From contig JBQCGP010000047.1 in the NCBI GenBank assembly GCA_051955535.1, positions 1 through 64,000 on the forward strand: DNA of 64,000 nt, written 5' to 3'. A program made the translations under genes and the position numbers. This DNA is from 13-2-20CM-68-14 sp051955535 (GTDB lineage Bacteria > Actinomycetota > Thermoleophilia > Gaiellales > Gaiellaceae). How positions within the stretch are numbered: the first letter of the stretch is position 1; every line of letters starts with the position of its first letter. A model generated the notes under the pieces. The model saw only the letters and a program-made list of their open reading frames with translations. It was not told the origin of the DNA and ran no database searches. Positions 1 through 8,543 of this stretch are shown in pieces.

Positions 1-369
1 GGCGACGGCTCGTTCGTCAATGTCGACGCGGTCATGCTTGATGTGGCGCCGATCGCCATTGGCGCGGCGTGCCAAATCGCCTCACGGGTGCAGCTCCTCA
101 CCGCCACCCATCCAGTTGATCCGGAAGCCCGGCGCCTTGGCTGGGAGTACGGCCAACCCATCACGCTTGCCGACAACGTGTGGCTGGGCGGAGGCGTGAT
201 CGTGTGTCCAGGCGTGACTATCGGACAAGACACGGTCGTGGGCGCCGGTGCCGTGGTCACGCGCAACCTGCCGGCGGGCGTCGTCGCGGCCGGCGTTCCC
301 GCGCGCGTTCTGCGCGAGATCGGCGACGGGGATCGCGTCGAGGTACCTCGTCGTGCCGACCGCCGATAG
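1..369 (+). CDS. Maltose/sugar O-acetyltransferase, C-terminal part (cut by window edge)
   Basis: The reading frame is open from base 1, so this is the 3' part of a gene that begins outside the window. The visible 122 residues are a left-handed beta-helix acetyltransferase of the maltose/galactoside O-acetyltransferase (LacA/Maa/NodL) group. They include the hexapeptide-repeat run DNVWLGGGVIVCPGVTIG, the family signature TATHPVDPEARR with its active-site His, the segment VVGAGAVVTRNLP, and the usual ending VAAGVPARVLREI. Such enzymes move an acetyl group from acetyl-CoA to a sugar hydroxyl in the cytoplasm. The natural substrate cannot be told from the sequence. The stop is 10 bp before the next gene on the same strand. 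Confidence 0.88.
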   Translation, partial: GDGSFVNVDAVMLDVAPIAIGAACQIASRVQLLTATHPVDPEARRLGWEYGQPITLADNVWLGGGVIVCPGVTIGQDTVVGAGAVVTRNLPAGVVAAGVPARVLREIGDGDRVEVPRRADRR

Positions 370-379
370 GACCTAGGAT

Positions 380-1036
380 ATGGCGGTGGTCGCGACGCCG
401 GGGCGTGTCAAGCCGAAGCTCCGAGGGGTGTTCCACGAACTCGGCTTCTACCTGGCACTCGCAGTCGCACCGGTACTCGTGCTGACGACGGACGATGCGC
501 GCGCCCGTACAGCCGCAGCGGTCTTCGCCGGATGCGTTGCGGTTTGTTTCGGCGCCAGTGCGCTCTATCACCGTCCGAGTTGGAGGCCGGCGGCCCGCGC
601 TCGCCTCGCGCACCTCGACCGAGCTGGTGTCTTCATGCTCATCGCCGGTACCTACCTTCCGTTCGGACTGCTCGTGATGTCGCCCGATTGGGCCGTTCCC
701 TTGCTGTCCGTCGTGTGGGGCGGAGCGCTGATCGCGATCCTTTTGAACCTCTTTTGGCCCGGTGCACCGAGACTGCTCGCTGCAGCAATTGCTCTGGGGC
801 TTGGTTGGACCAGCGCAATCGCATTCCCACAGCTCTTGAAGCTGCCGCTGCCCGCGCTCTTGCTGGTTCTGGCCGGCGGCCTCCTCTACACGAGCGGCGC
901 AATCGTCTACATGCGCAGACGTCCGGACCCGGTGCCCCAGGTATTCGGGTACCACGAGCTCTTCCATGTCCTGACGGTCGCCGCGGTCGCCTGTCAGTAC
1001 GCGTCGATCGCCTTTTTTGTGCTCCCGCGGAGTTAG
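380..1036 (+). CDS. Hemolysin III / PAQR-family membrane protein
   Basis: A 218-residue protein with about seven hydrophobic segments, the usual size for bacterial hemolysin III (YqfA/TrhA) proteins. Family marks are the N-terminal PKLRGVFHELGF, the SALYHR motif near residue 60, LDRAGVFMLIAGTYLP in the middle, and GYHELFHVLTV near residue 191. The conserved His residues form the metal site of the PAQR fold. Bacterial members affect membrane lipid homeostasis; a true haemolytic role is unproven for most. It starts 10 bp after the acetyltransferase stop, and its stop faces the end of the hydrolase gene on the other strand 9 bp away. Confidence 0.85.
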   Translation: MAVVATPGRVKPKLRGVFHELGFYLALAVAPVLVLTTDDARARTAAAVFAGCVAVCFGASALYHRPSWRPAARARLAHLDRAGVFMLIAGTYLPFGLLVMSPDWAVPLLSVVWGGALIAILLNLFWPGAPRLLAAAIALGLGWTSAIAFPQLLKLPLPALLLVLAGGLLYTSGAIVYMRRRPDPVPQVFGYHELFHVLTVAAVACQYASIAFFVLPRS

Positions 1037-1045
1037 GCCTCCGTC

Positions 1046-1939
1046 CTAGGGGTCCGCGGTAAGCCGGGCGAGCGCGGGACGGCGCGCGGCTTCGTACAGG
1101 GCACGGAGCGTTCGGCCCTTGAAGCAATGATCGAGAAACGCGACGCTGGTGCGCTCGACGATGCCCAGCTGAGGCTCCTGATTGGTGTACGGCCGAAGGT
1201 GGGATGCCCCGAGTAGCCAGAGCAGGAATTTGGGGCGTCGCGCGAGACGGAAGAACGCCGTCGTCGTCGCGGGCGCGTTGATCGTGTCTGCCGTCCCCTG
1301 AATGGCGAGGAGCTGAGGACCGCTCGGAGGAAACGATCCCATTCCAGGGAGCGCTGCCCCCGACATCACGATCGCCGCACGGATGCGGCGGTCGCGAAAG
1401 CGACGATCGTAAGACACGGCGAGCGCTGTCACGCCCCCGTCGGAGTGGCCGGCGACGGCGATGCGTGAAGCGTCGATCCTCCCCTGGAGCGCGCCTCCCG
1501 CTCTGACGTCCAGCGCAAGCAGCCTCGAGATGACGAAGCTCACGTCCCGGGGCTGGTTGACGAGATCGGACTCGTCGGGGCCGCCGGGCGCATTGGCGTT
1601 CGTGCGGGGGAATCGGGGGGCGGCGACGACGTAACCGGCTCGCATCCAGGCGCGCAAGAGTTGGCCGTATGTCTGTGGCGCAAGCGCGAATCCGTGAGCG
1701 AACACGATCAGCGGATGCGGGCCTCCGCTAAGGGGGTAGCCAACAGTCGTCTCGAGCGACCGCGGCACATGTCTTCCATTCGGGAGTCGGATCGTGCGCG
1801 AGCGGTCGACAAACTGGAACACCCGGATCCGGAACGTCGGCCCGCTCGAGGCGGCCGGCGAGGCGCGTAGCGGGGCGGCGCTTACGCCGCAGACGCAGGT
1901 GATCGCCGCGCACGCCAACCAATGGCAGGCGCGCGACAC
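1046..1939 (-). CDS. Exported alpha/beta hydrolase (dienelactone/PAF-acetylhydrolase-like)
   Basis: A 297-residue protein with an N-terminal signal peptide (hydrophobic stretch to about residue 25), then an alpha/beta-hydrolase domain. HGFALAPQ near residue 82 forms the oxyanion region. GHSDGG at 164-169 is the nucleophile elbow with Ser166. GTADTINAP contributes the acid, and ASHL near the C-terminus supplies the His. The chlorophyllase/PAF-acetylhydrolase-like layout suggests an ester hydrolase acting outside the cytoplasm; the substrate is unknown. It starts with GTG only 4 bp after the stop of the phosphodiester glycosidase-like gene, so the two are probably co-transcribed. Confidence 0.8.
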   Translation of the reverse strand: MSRACHWLACAAITCVCGVSAAPLRASPAASSGPTFRIRVFQFVDRSRTIRLPNGRHVPRSLETTVGYPLSGGPHPLIVFAHGFALAPQTYGQLLRAWMRAGYVVAAPRFPRTNANAPGGPDESDLVNQPRDVSFVISRLLALDVRAGGALQGRIDASRIAVAGHSDGGVTALAVSYDRRFRDRRIRAAIVMSGAALPGMGSFPPSGPQLLAIQGTADTINAPATTTAFFRLARRPKFLLWLLGASHLRPYTNQEPQLGIVERTSVAFLDHCFKGRTLRALYEAARRPALARLTADP

Positions 1940-1943
1940 CCTG

Positions 1944-3245
1944 TTATTTGAACGGCACGCCGACCCGACCCGGCAACCGTCTGTAGACCGCGAAGAAGTC
2001 GCGGTCGTCAGGGACGAGGTAGCGCGTCGCCGGCTGCATTCCGTTCGGCACGATCTTCGTCGGGATCAGGCGGTCACGATGGCGATAGGCGATCAGGGTC
2101 GGCCACTCCGGGTTGATGTCGAACTGCATAGCGCGGACTGCGCCCGCGCGCTGGAGGATGCGGGCCAAAGTGCTCACCGTCTGGTCGTTCGCGGCGGCGT
2201 AGATCACGTTGCCGCGCCGGTCGATGCCGACGCCGGTGCGCCAGACGCGGACGGCGTTTCCAAGCGTGAAACCCCATTGCGAGCTGTCGTTGAGCGTCGG
2301 GGTGAGCCGCCCATTGTCGATGATCAGGGGCAGGCTCTGCCGTGCGAAGACGACGCCGGGACCAGTATTCGCGCCGCCGGTCCAGGTTCTGATGTCTAAG
2401 CGCCCATCGCTGTAGCCGATCAGGGTCGCCAGCCCGTCCTTGAGCGGCTCGTAGACGCGCCCGTCGATCGATGAGCCGTTGTGGCCGTCGATGTACGTGA
2501 AGCCGCCGTTGAAGGTGGCCAGTAGGCGCCAGCGCTCGCCGTTCGGCACGGACATCGGCCCCCGCGCTGGGGCGTTCGGCGGCTCGTAGCGACCGGGATA
2601 GAAGGCGAGCACCGTCCGTGTGTGATCGAACCATGCAACGTAGGCGACGATCCGCGGGTAGGCGAGCTCGGTGCGAAACGTGGTGACGAGGACCGGAGGT
2701 CTCCCCTTCACGAGCGGGCCGGTGCCCTTCCAAATCCCCTCGCCTGCTAGTGGGCGAGCGAACACGGGCTTGATCGGATACGGCCAGACGGTGGCAACGA
2801 GAGCTTTATGCCGACGGGGTGTCCGCAGGCCGACACCTATCTTCGGCAGCACCTTCAACTGCGACCCGCCCTTCGCAGGTGCGTTCCAGGTGTAATAGAT
2901 GCGCTCGGCTTCGTCGACCAGCCAGTTGCCGTGGTTGTTTCGAAGCCATTCGATCGTGCGAACACCGAGCGGCAGGCTCGACGGCTGCAACATCGCTCTC
3001 GTGTACGAGTAGAGCACGGGCGAGACGAGGATCAGAATCACCAAGAGCAGGCCGAGCCAGCGCCGCCGCCGCCGGCGTCGGGCTGCCACCTTTCGCCGCC
3101 CCTTGAGCCTCGCGAGCGTCTCCGCTACGGCGGTTGACTCGTCTGCGGCTCGTGGAGCACGCACAAGCGAGCGCCCACCGGCCTGCCGCCGCCGGCCGGT
3201 TCTGATCACGGCTCGGATCTTCGCGGGTCTGGATGAAAGAACCAT
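1944..3245 (-). CDS. Membrane-anchored phosphodiester glycosidase-family (NAGPA/DUF2233-like) protein
   Basis: The protein is 433 residues from the ATG at 3245. That start was chosen because a longer open frame runs back through the divergent transglycosylase gene and has no coding character there. A very basic N-terminus (Arg run, residues about 50-62) precedes a single membrane helix (about 63-80). The body resembles phosphodiester glycosidase/NAGPA-like proteins: TFNGGFTYIDGHNGS, a segment on plotting the displayed text (GLATLIGYSDG), IIDNGRL and MQFDINPEWPTL. The enzyme class removes N-acetylglucosamine from phosphodiesters, but many bacterial members are uncharacterised. It is divergent from the next gene and heads a two-gene unit with the hydrolase. 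Confidence 0.7.
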   Translation of the reverse strand: MVLSSRPAKIRAVIRTGRRRQAGGRSLVRAPRAADESTAVAETLARLKGRRKVAARRRRRRRWLGLLLVILILVSPVLYSYTRAMLQPSSLPLGVRTIEWLRNNHGNWLVDEAERIYYTWNAPAKGGSQLKVLPKIGVGLRTPRRHKALVATVWPYPIKPVFARPLAGEGIWKGTGPLVKGRPPVLVTTFRTELAYPRIVAYVAWFDHTRTVLAFYPGRYEPPNAPARGPMSVPNGERWRLLATFNGGFTYIDGHNGSSIDGRVYEPLKDGLATLIGYSDGRLDIRTWTGGANTGPGVVFARQSLPLIIDNGRLTPTLNDSSQWGFTLGNAVRVWRTGVGIDRRGNVIYAAANDQTVSTLARILQRAGAVRAMQFDINPEWPTLIAYRHRDRLIPTKIVPNGMQPATRYLVPDDRDFFAVYRRLPGRVGVPFK

Positions 3246-3307
3246 GAGAGCTACCGGCTCGGGTGGAGGAAGGAGTACGGCCACGCTGGCCGAAGCGGGT
3301 CCGCTCG

Positions 3308-4213
3308 ATGGCCAGGATCGTCGCCTTCGCAGCGGCGCTGCTGGTGGGGGTGACACTGGCAGCAACCGCGCAGGCCAACTCGCAGATAGCCGGGTTGCAG
3401 GTCGCCCTGCGCGCGTACGGCTACTACCGAGGGCAGATCGACTCGATCGCCGGTCCGCAGACGGTCGCGGCGACGAAGGCGTTCCAGCACAGAGCCGGTC
3501 TTTCCGCGAGCGGCTACGCGGGGCCGCGGACGCGCCGGGCACTCGGCCCGCTGGGGCGTCCGTTCTTCGGCAGGCGGACGCTCAGGCGGGGAATGATCGG
3601 GTGGGACGTGTCCGTGCTCCAGTTTCTGCTCGCCCGGAGGGGCGCGCTCGTCCCCGTCGACGGCTACTTCGACCGCGCCACCGAGCGGGCGGTTCGCCGC
3701 TACCAGGCACGCCGGCGGCTCGCGCGCGACGGGATCGTCGGGCGCATCACGCTCGCTGCGCTTGCCGGGCGCCATCGCGAGCTGGCCCCGATCCCGGCGG
3801 TCGTCCGCAGGAGGACGATCCCGTCATCGGTCGTTCGCTCGCTGCTCGGTTACTGGGCGCGCTATTACGGCCTCCGCAGCGGTCTCGTACGTGCGCTCGC
3901 GTGGATGGAATCGGGCTACAACACCGACCTCGTCTCCTCATCGGGCGCTCGTGGCGCCCTTCAGGTGCTGCCCTCGACCCACCGCTACGTCGAAAGCGTG
4001 CTGCTGGGACGGCGCGTGGCGACAACGCCTGCCGGCGAGATCCAGGTCGGCGTCGCCTACCTGCGCGAGCTCCTGCGCGAGTTCCATGGAAATGACAGGT
4101 TCGCGCTCTCGGCCTGGCTACAGGGGCCGGCCTCCGTCCGCCGCTACGGCGCCCGGCGACCGACGCGGATTTTCGTCGCCGACGTGCTGGCGCTCGCGCG
4201 CCGTGGTGTCTAA
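3308..4213 (+). CDS. Exported lytic transglycosylase with two peptidoglycan-binding domains
   Basis: A 301-residue protein. The ATG at 3308 is preferred because it starts directly with a signal peptide (about residues 1-23, ending ATAQAN). Two PG_binding_1 units follow: QVALRAYGYYRGQID... at about 25-75 and FLLARRGALVPVDGYFD... at about 92-145. An SLT-type domain then runs from about 175 to 285, with the putative catalytic Glu in LAWMESGY near residue 201 and the family motif GARGALQVLP. Such enzymes cleave the MurNAc-GlcNAc bond of cell-wall glycan. A GTG at 3263 would add 15 residues and cannot be excluded. It is convergent with the propeller gene 39 bp away. Confidence 0.85.
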   Translation: MARIVAFAAALLVGVTLAATAQANSQIAGLQVALRAYGYYRGQIDSIAGPQTVAATKAFQHRAGLSASGYAGPRTRRALGPLGRPFFGRRTLRRGMIGWDVSVLQFLLARRGALVPVDGYFDRATERAVRRYQARRRLARDGIVGRITLAALAGRHRELAPIPAVVRRRTIPSSVVRSLLGYWARYYGLRSGLVRALAWMESGYNTDLVSSSGARGALQVLPSTHRYVESVLLGRRVATTPAGEIQVGVAYLRELLREFHGNDRFALSAWLQGPASVRRYGARRPTRIFVADVLALARRGV

Positions 4214-4252
4214 GGGGCGTTACGGATCGAGCAGGTACGGCCCGACGACAAA

Positions 4253-5506
4253 TCAACGCCGCGCGAACGCGAACACGCGCCGGTAGCCGACGACGTAGAG
4301 CCGCCGGCGGTCCGCGACGGCGGGTGTGTACTCGCCGTCGGGGTATTGCCAGACCGGCCGCCCCGTTCGCGCCTCGAGGCCGTAGGTGCGCCGGTTGAAG
4401 GTCGAGAAATAGACGACCCCGTCGACGACACTCGCCGAGCCGGAGATCGGCCCGTTCGCGGTGAACCGCCACCGGACGGCACCCGTCGCCGCGTCGAAGG
4501 CGTAGAAGACATGGTCGTAGGAGCCGACGAGAACGAGATCGCGCCAGACGGCGGGTGAGGCATAGACGAAGCGGCCGGTCGAGTACGACCAGCGGAGCTT
4601 TCCCGTGTGCTCGCCGAACGAGTAGACCTTCGAATCGGTCGAGCCGATGTAAACGCGCCCGTGCGCCACCGCAGGGCTCGAGTAGAACCAGCCGCGCCCG
4701 CCGAGGCGGCTCTGTGCCGAGGCGCGCCACACCTGCCGGCCGCTGCGGACGTCGAGTGCGTAGACGTGGCCGGCGTAGTCGCCGATGAAGACATGGCCCG
4801 AGTCGTACGCGAGCGAGCCTTTCACGGCGCCGGCGGTGGTGAATCGCCAGCGCAACCGACCGGTCGCCGCGTCGAGCGCGTAGACGTGCGAACGCCAATC
4901 GCCGACGTAGACGCGACCGTCTACGACGAGCGGCGACGACTCGCACGGACCCAGCCTGAAGCGCCAGCGGACGGCACCCGTGCGCGCGGCATAGGCGACC
5001 ACCTCTCCGTCGTCGCCGGGGATCGGCGACGCGCACTTGTGGCCGATGTAGGTCGTGATCACGAGCCGGCGCCAGATCGCGGGGGAGCCCCAACCGCAGC
5101 GTCCGGATCGGTCGCGCCAGAGAACGCGCCCGGTGGCTGCATCGAGGGCGAGGAACCGGCCGTCCCAGGTCGGCAGGAACAGCCGCCCGTAGGCGACAGC
5201 GGGCGGGAACTCGAGCAGCGTCGGATTGTCGTTGAATATCCAGACTCGACGGAAAGGCGGCCGCAGCCGGTACGGCGCCGACCTTGTCGCGGCCAGGTCG
5301 TAGCCGTAGCGCGGCCAGGCGATGCCCGGAGCCCTCGGCGCCGGACGCGGAGCCGTCGTCACGAACTCGACCGACCGCGACCCGTGCACGTCCCCGAACT
5401 GATGCTGGCGGTAGACGACGTACGCCACGAAGCCTCCGACAAGGAGGAGGGTGGCCGCCGCGACCGGCAGCGGCCACCCAAGGCCTCGCTTCCCCGTCCG
5501 GTTCAC
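4253..5506 (-). CDS. Membrane-anchored PQQ-type beta-propeller protein
   Basis: A 417-residue protein with one N-terminal membrane helix (about 10-28) followed by repeated blades with the pattern DAATGRVLWR / DAATGAVRWRF, typical of PQQ-like (BamB-type) eight-blade propellers. The propeller probably lies outside the membrane. PQQ-enzyme catalytic residues are not evident, so this is more likely a binding or scaffold protein than a quinoprotein dehydrogenase. The GTG start overlaps the stop of the upstream gene in a GTGA arrangement, implying translational coupling. A much longer frame upstream is a shadow of that gene. Confidence 0.8.
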   Translation of the reverse strand: MNRTGKRGLGWPLPVAAATLLLVGGFVAYVVYRQHQFGDVHGSRSVEFVTTAPRPAPRAPGIAWPRYGYDLAATRSAPYRLRPPFRRVWIFNDNPTLLEFPPAVAYGRLFLPTWDGRFLALDAATGRVLWRDRSGRCGWGSPAIWRRLVITTYIGHKCASPIPGDDGEVVAYAARTGAVRWRFRLGPCESSPLVVDGRVYVGDWRSHVYALDAATGRLRWRFTTAGAVKGSLAYDSGHVFIGDYAGHVYALDVRSGRQVWRASAQSRLGGRGWFYSSPAVAHGRVYIGSTDSKVYSFGEHTGKLRWSYSTGRFVYASPAVWRDLVLVGSYDHVFYAFDAATGAVRWRFTANGPISGSASVVDGVVYFSTFNRRTYGLEARTGRPVWQYPDGEYTPAVADRRRLYVVGYRRVFAFARR

Positions 5507-6810
5507 GGCTTCGAGAGGCGGTCGAACAGGTTGTCCATCAGGCGGGCGACCTTCGGCTGGCCGATCGCGCCGGCGAGCGTGAACGCTCCGGCGGCGAAGA
5601 CCTTGGCGCCGCCCTTCTCGTAGTACGTCATCTGCGCGGTCATCCCGGGCCCGTAGAGGTTCGGGATCTCGGCGACGACGTGCGTGGAGCGCGGCGAGGC
5701 GGAGGTCATACGGTCGGCCTCGATGCCGCCGTTCGAGATCTTGCCGCCGTTCCCGAGCCCGGTGCCTGCGAGCATCCATTCGAAGCGGCTCGCGTTGCGA
5801 ACGACCCAATCGCCCCGGTGCTCGCCGCCATCGTTGTGGAAGTACTCGACGCCGAGAAGGGCCGCCTCGGGCCTGCCCAGATCGCGCCACTTGACCATGC
5901 GAGTCATCACGTGGTCGCGGATCACGATCTTCCAGTAGAAGTTGTTCGCCGAGAGGAACATCAGGTTCCCGCCGCGGTTGCGGAACTCGGTGACCGCGTC
6001 GTACTCGTGCGTGGTCACGTACTCGTGGTGCCCCGAGAAGATCAGGAGGGTGTAGGCCTTCGCGAGCTGGCGACCGCTTGCGCGCCTGAGCTCGGCGTCG
6101 GAGATGATGTCGACGTCGGGGTGGTTCCGGCTCAGCCAGCGCAGGAACGGGATCTCGTAGTACTTGAAGTGCGGCGGGGTGCCACGGTCGAGGAAGGGCC
6201 TTCCGAGCCGCGCCGTGTGCTGGCAGGTGCACGCGTACCACGTGTCCGCCTTGCCGTCTCCGTTGTCGTCGCGATGGTTGTACGCCTGCCACGTCTGCGT
6301 CGGCATGACGACGGCGACGGAGTGCTCGCCGAGGTGCCTCGGCCGTAGGACGAAGGGGGCGTAGCCGACGCGGCCGCCCGGAGCGGTGAGCTCCGCGAAG
6401 TAGACGCCGCTCGGCCAGTTGCCGAGGCGGACGTTGACGGTTCGGCGTCCGGCGACGGGGCCGATCGCGTGCTTGCTCGTGACGGGCACGCCCGTCATCA
6501 CGTCGTTGCCGCGGACGATGCCGGTCTCGGGCCCGACGTGCTTGACCTGGATCGACACGGCGCGCGCGCGATCGGTGATCACGAGCCGCGCGACGCTCCC
6601 GGGGCCGTAGCTCTCGAGCGGAAATGCAGCTTCGACGGTCGGCCTGTGCGAGTTCTGAGCCGCTAGATCGCGGCCGTCGTCGTCGTCCTCGTGGTACACC
6701 GGCAGCGTCTTCGCCTGGCCGGCGCCCATGACCGCTGCCGCGAGGACGAGCAGCAGGGCCTGGGAAAGGCGCCTTGCGGCGCCGACTGAGTTGTGCGAGT
6801 TGGTAGCCAT
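5503..6810 (-). CDS. Exported N,N-dimethylformamidase large-subunit-like protein
   Basis: A 435-residue protein with a signal peptide (hydrophobic core about 16-31). The body looks like the C-terminal domain of the N,N-dimethylformamidase beta subunit family: PSGVYFAELTAPGGRVGYAPFVLRP, MPTQTWQAYNHRDDNGDG, LLIFSGHHEYVT and GGNLMFLSANNFYWKI. True DMF hydrolysis needs further parts and is not established for these stand-alone exported members. It is the first gene of a unit with the propeller gene, overlapping by 4 bp. A perfect inverted repeat abuts its start codon (see 6811-6827). Confidence 0.75.
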   Translation of the reverse strand: MATNSHNSVGAARRLSQALLLVLAAAVMGAGQAKTLPVYHEDDDDGRDLAAQNSHRPTVEAAFPLESYGPGSVARLVITDRARAVSIQVKHVGPETGIVRGNDVMTGVPVTSKHAIGPVAGRRTVNVRLGNWPSGVYFAELTAPGGRVGYAPFVLRPRHLGEHSVAVVMPTQTWQAYNHRDDNGDGKADTWYACTCQHTARLGRPFLDRGTPPHFKYYEIPFLRWLSRNHPDVDIISDAELRRASGRQLAKAYTLLIFSGHHEYVTTHEYDAVTEFRNRGGNLMFLSANNFYWKIVIRDHVMTRMVKWRDLGRPEAALLGVEYFHNDGGEHRGDWVVRNASRFEWMLAGTGLGNGGKISNGGIEADRMTSASPRSTHVVAEIPNLYGPGMTAQMTYYEKGGAKVFAAGAFTLAGAIGQPKVARLMDNLFDRLSKP

Positions 6811-6827
6811 GGCCCGACGCTCGGGCC
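6811..6827 (-). promoter_or_regulatory. Perfect hairpin directly against a start codon
   Basis: On the mRNA strand GGCCCGA-GCG-TCGGGCC forms a 7-bp all-paired stem whose last base touches the ATG at 6810. It could mask translation initiation. No other ribosome site is seen between it and the start. Confidence 0.4.
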
Positions 6828-6877
6828 GGGCCCAAACCGCTCAGTCACGGGCCGCCAACGGCTCGCTAACGAGGGAT

Positions 6878-6905
6878 TTGCAGCGGCTTCCGGAGGTGGT
6901 ACAAA
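6878..6905 (+). promoter_or_regulatory. Promoter of the BTAD-SIR2 gene (leaderless type)
   Basis: TTGCAG at 6878-6883 and TACAAA at 6900-6905 are separated by 16 nt. The -10 ends 6 nt before the ATG at 6912, so the transcript would begin at or next to the start codon. A GGAGGT at 6892-6897 is 14 nt from the start, rather far for a ribosome site. Confidence 0.5.
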
Positions 6906-6911
6906 CGGCAC

Positions 6912-8543
6912 ATGCTCGAGTTCCGAATCCTCGGGCCGCTCGAGGTGATCGAGGACGGCAATCCGTTTCAGCTCAGCGGCCAGAAGCAGCGCGCGCTGCT
7001 CGCGCTGCTCCTGCTCGAGGCCAACCGCGTCGTCTCGACTGACCGAATCGTGGACGCGCTGTGGGGGGAGGAGCCGCCTCGCACGGCGGCGACCTCTCTT
7101 CAGAACTTCGTTTCCCAGCTGCGGAAGCTGCTCGGCGCAGACACGCTCGTGACGAAGCCGCCCGGCTACCAGCTCCGGCTCGAACCGGCGCAGTTCGACC
7201 TCGATCGTTTCCGCGGGCTCGTCGAGGAGGCGCGCCGCGAACCACCCGACGCACGAGCGGCGAAGCTCGAGCAGGCACTCGCGATCTGGCGCGGGCCGCC
7301 GCTCGCCGACCTCGGCTTCGAGGCGTTTGCGCAGTCCGAGATCGGCAGACTCGAAGAGCTACGGTTCGCCGTCGTCGAGGACCGGATCGAGGCCGAGCTC
7401 GAGGCAGGCCGCCATGCCGAGATCGTCGGCGAGCTCGAGGCACTCGCCGACGAGCACCCGCTCCGCGAGCGCCTCCGCGGGCAGCTGATGCTCGCGCTCT
7501 ACCGCTCGGACCGTCAGGCCGAGGCGCTGCAGATCTACCACGACACCAGGCGCGTGCTCGTCGAGGAGCTCGGGATCGATCCGAGCCCGAGCCTGCAGCA
7601 GCTTCACGGAGCGATCCTGCGTCAGGATCCCGGTCTCGAGATCGGCGCGCCGGCCGTTCAGGCGCCGCAGGACCGCCTCGACGACGTCGTCGAGACCCTG
7701 CTCGCGGGCCGCCTCGTGCCGGTGCTCGGCACCGACGTCGCCGAGCTGACCACGCGGCTCGCGGAGCACTTCGAGTACCCCGCGAACGGCGACGCGCTGC
7801 CACGGGTTGCGCAGTACGTCGCAGTCATGAAGGGGTCGGGGCCGCTCTACGACGAGCTGCACGCGCTGCTCGAGACCGACCTGCCGCCGACGCCGGTCCA
7901 CCGCTTCTTCGCGGCGTTGCCGCCGCTCCTGCGCGAGCGCGCCGCGCCCCATCAGCTGATCGTGACGACGAGCTACGACCTCGCGCTCGAGCGCGCGTTC
8001 CTCGATGCGGGCGAGGAGTTCGACGTCGTTTCGTATCTCGCGGCCGGGCGGAACCGGGGCAAGTTCTGCCACCTGGCGCCGGACGGGTCCGGAACCTTGA
8101 TCGAGGTGCCGAACACCTACGCAACCGAGCTCTCGCTCGAGCGCCGGACGATCATCCTCAAGCTCCACGGACAGGTGGGCAAGAGCCCGGAGGAGCGCGA
8201 GTGGGAGAGCTTCGTCGTCACCGAGGACGACTACATCGAGTACCTCGCGCAGTCCGAGGTCGCCAACCTCGTGCCGGTCGCGCTGGGCGCCAAGCTCCGG
8301 CGAAGCCATTTCCTCTTCCTGGGCTACACCATGGCCGACTGGAACCTGCGCCTCCTCCTGCATCGTCTCTGGGGCGACCAGCCGCTCAGCTACCGCTCCT
8401 GGGCCGTGCAGCCGGAGCCGATGCCGCTCGAGCGTGAGTTCTGGCGCCGGCGCGACGTCGACGTGCTCGAGATCCCGCTCGAGCGCTACGTGGACGCCCT
8501 CGGCCGCCACGCGGGCCTCGAGCCGGCGGGAGCAACTACGTGA
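6912..8543 (+). CDS. SARP/BTAD transcriptional regulator fused to a SIR2-like domain
   Basis: A 543-residue, three-part protein. Residues 1-90 form an OmpR-like winged helix (FRILGPLEV...LLALLLLEANRVVSTDRIVDALWG). Residues about 97-243 form the BTAD tetratricopeptide-like domain (AQFDLDRFRGLVEEA...ALYRSDRQAEALQIY). Residues about 258-540 resemble SIR2-like domains of conflict systems: LVPVLGTDVAEL near 265-276, TTSYDLALERAF near 352, LKLHGQVG near 416 and FLGYTMADWNLR near 475. The usual TTNYD Asn is Ser here, so NAD-cleaving activity is uncertain. SARPs normally activate nearby genes. The stop overlaps the GTG of the STAND-WD40 gene (GTGA), so the two are almost certainly one functional unit. 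Confidence 0.85.
   Translation: MLEFRILGPLEVIEDGNPFQLSGQKQRALLALLLLEANRVVSTDRIVDALWGEEPPRTAATSLQNFVSQLRKLLGADTLVTKPPGYQLRLEPAQFDLDRFRGLVEEARREPPDARAAKLEQALAIWRGPPLADLGFEAFAQSEIGRLEELRFAVVEDRIEAELEAGRHAEIVGELEALADEHPLRERLRGQLMLALYRSDRQAEALQIYHDTRRVLVEELGIDPSPSLQQLHGAILRQDPGLEIGAPAVQAPQDRLDDVVETLLAGRLVPVLGTDVAELTTRLAEHFEYPANGDALPRVAQYVAVMKGSGPLYDELHALLETDLPPTPVHRFFAALPPLLRERAAPHQLIVTTSYDLALERAFLDAGEEFDVVSYLAAGRNRGKFCHLAPDGSGTLIEVPNTYATELSLERRTIILKLHGQVGKSPEEREWESFVVTEDDYIEYLAQSEVANLVPVALGAKLRRSHFLFLGYTMADWNLRLLLHRLWGDQPLSYRSWAVQPEPMPLEREFWRRRDVDVLEIPLERYVDALGRHAGLEPAGATT

Noticed and set aside
3747..5477. Long minus-strand open frame of 576 codons
   Set aside because: It is an Arg/Pro/Ala-rich shadow of the propeller and transglycosylase genes, with no domain or signal.
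5507..6835. Upstream extension of the PQQ-type propeller frame
   Set aside because: It is a shadow of the DMF-amidohydrolase-like gene; the GTGA overlap start at 5506 leads straight into a membrane anchor.
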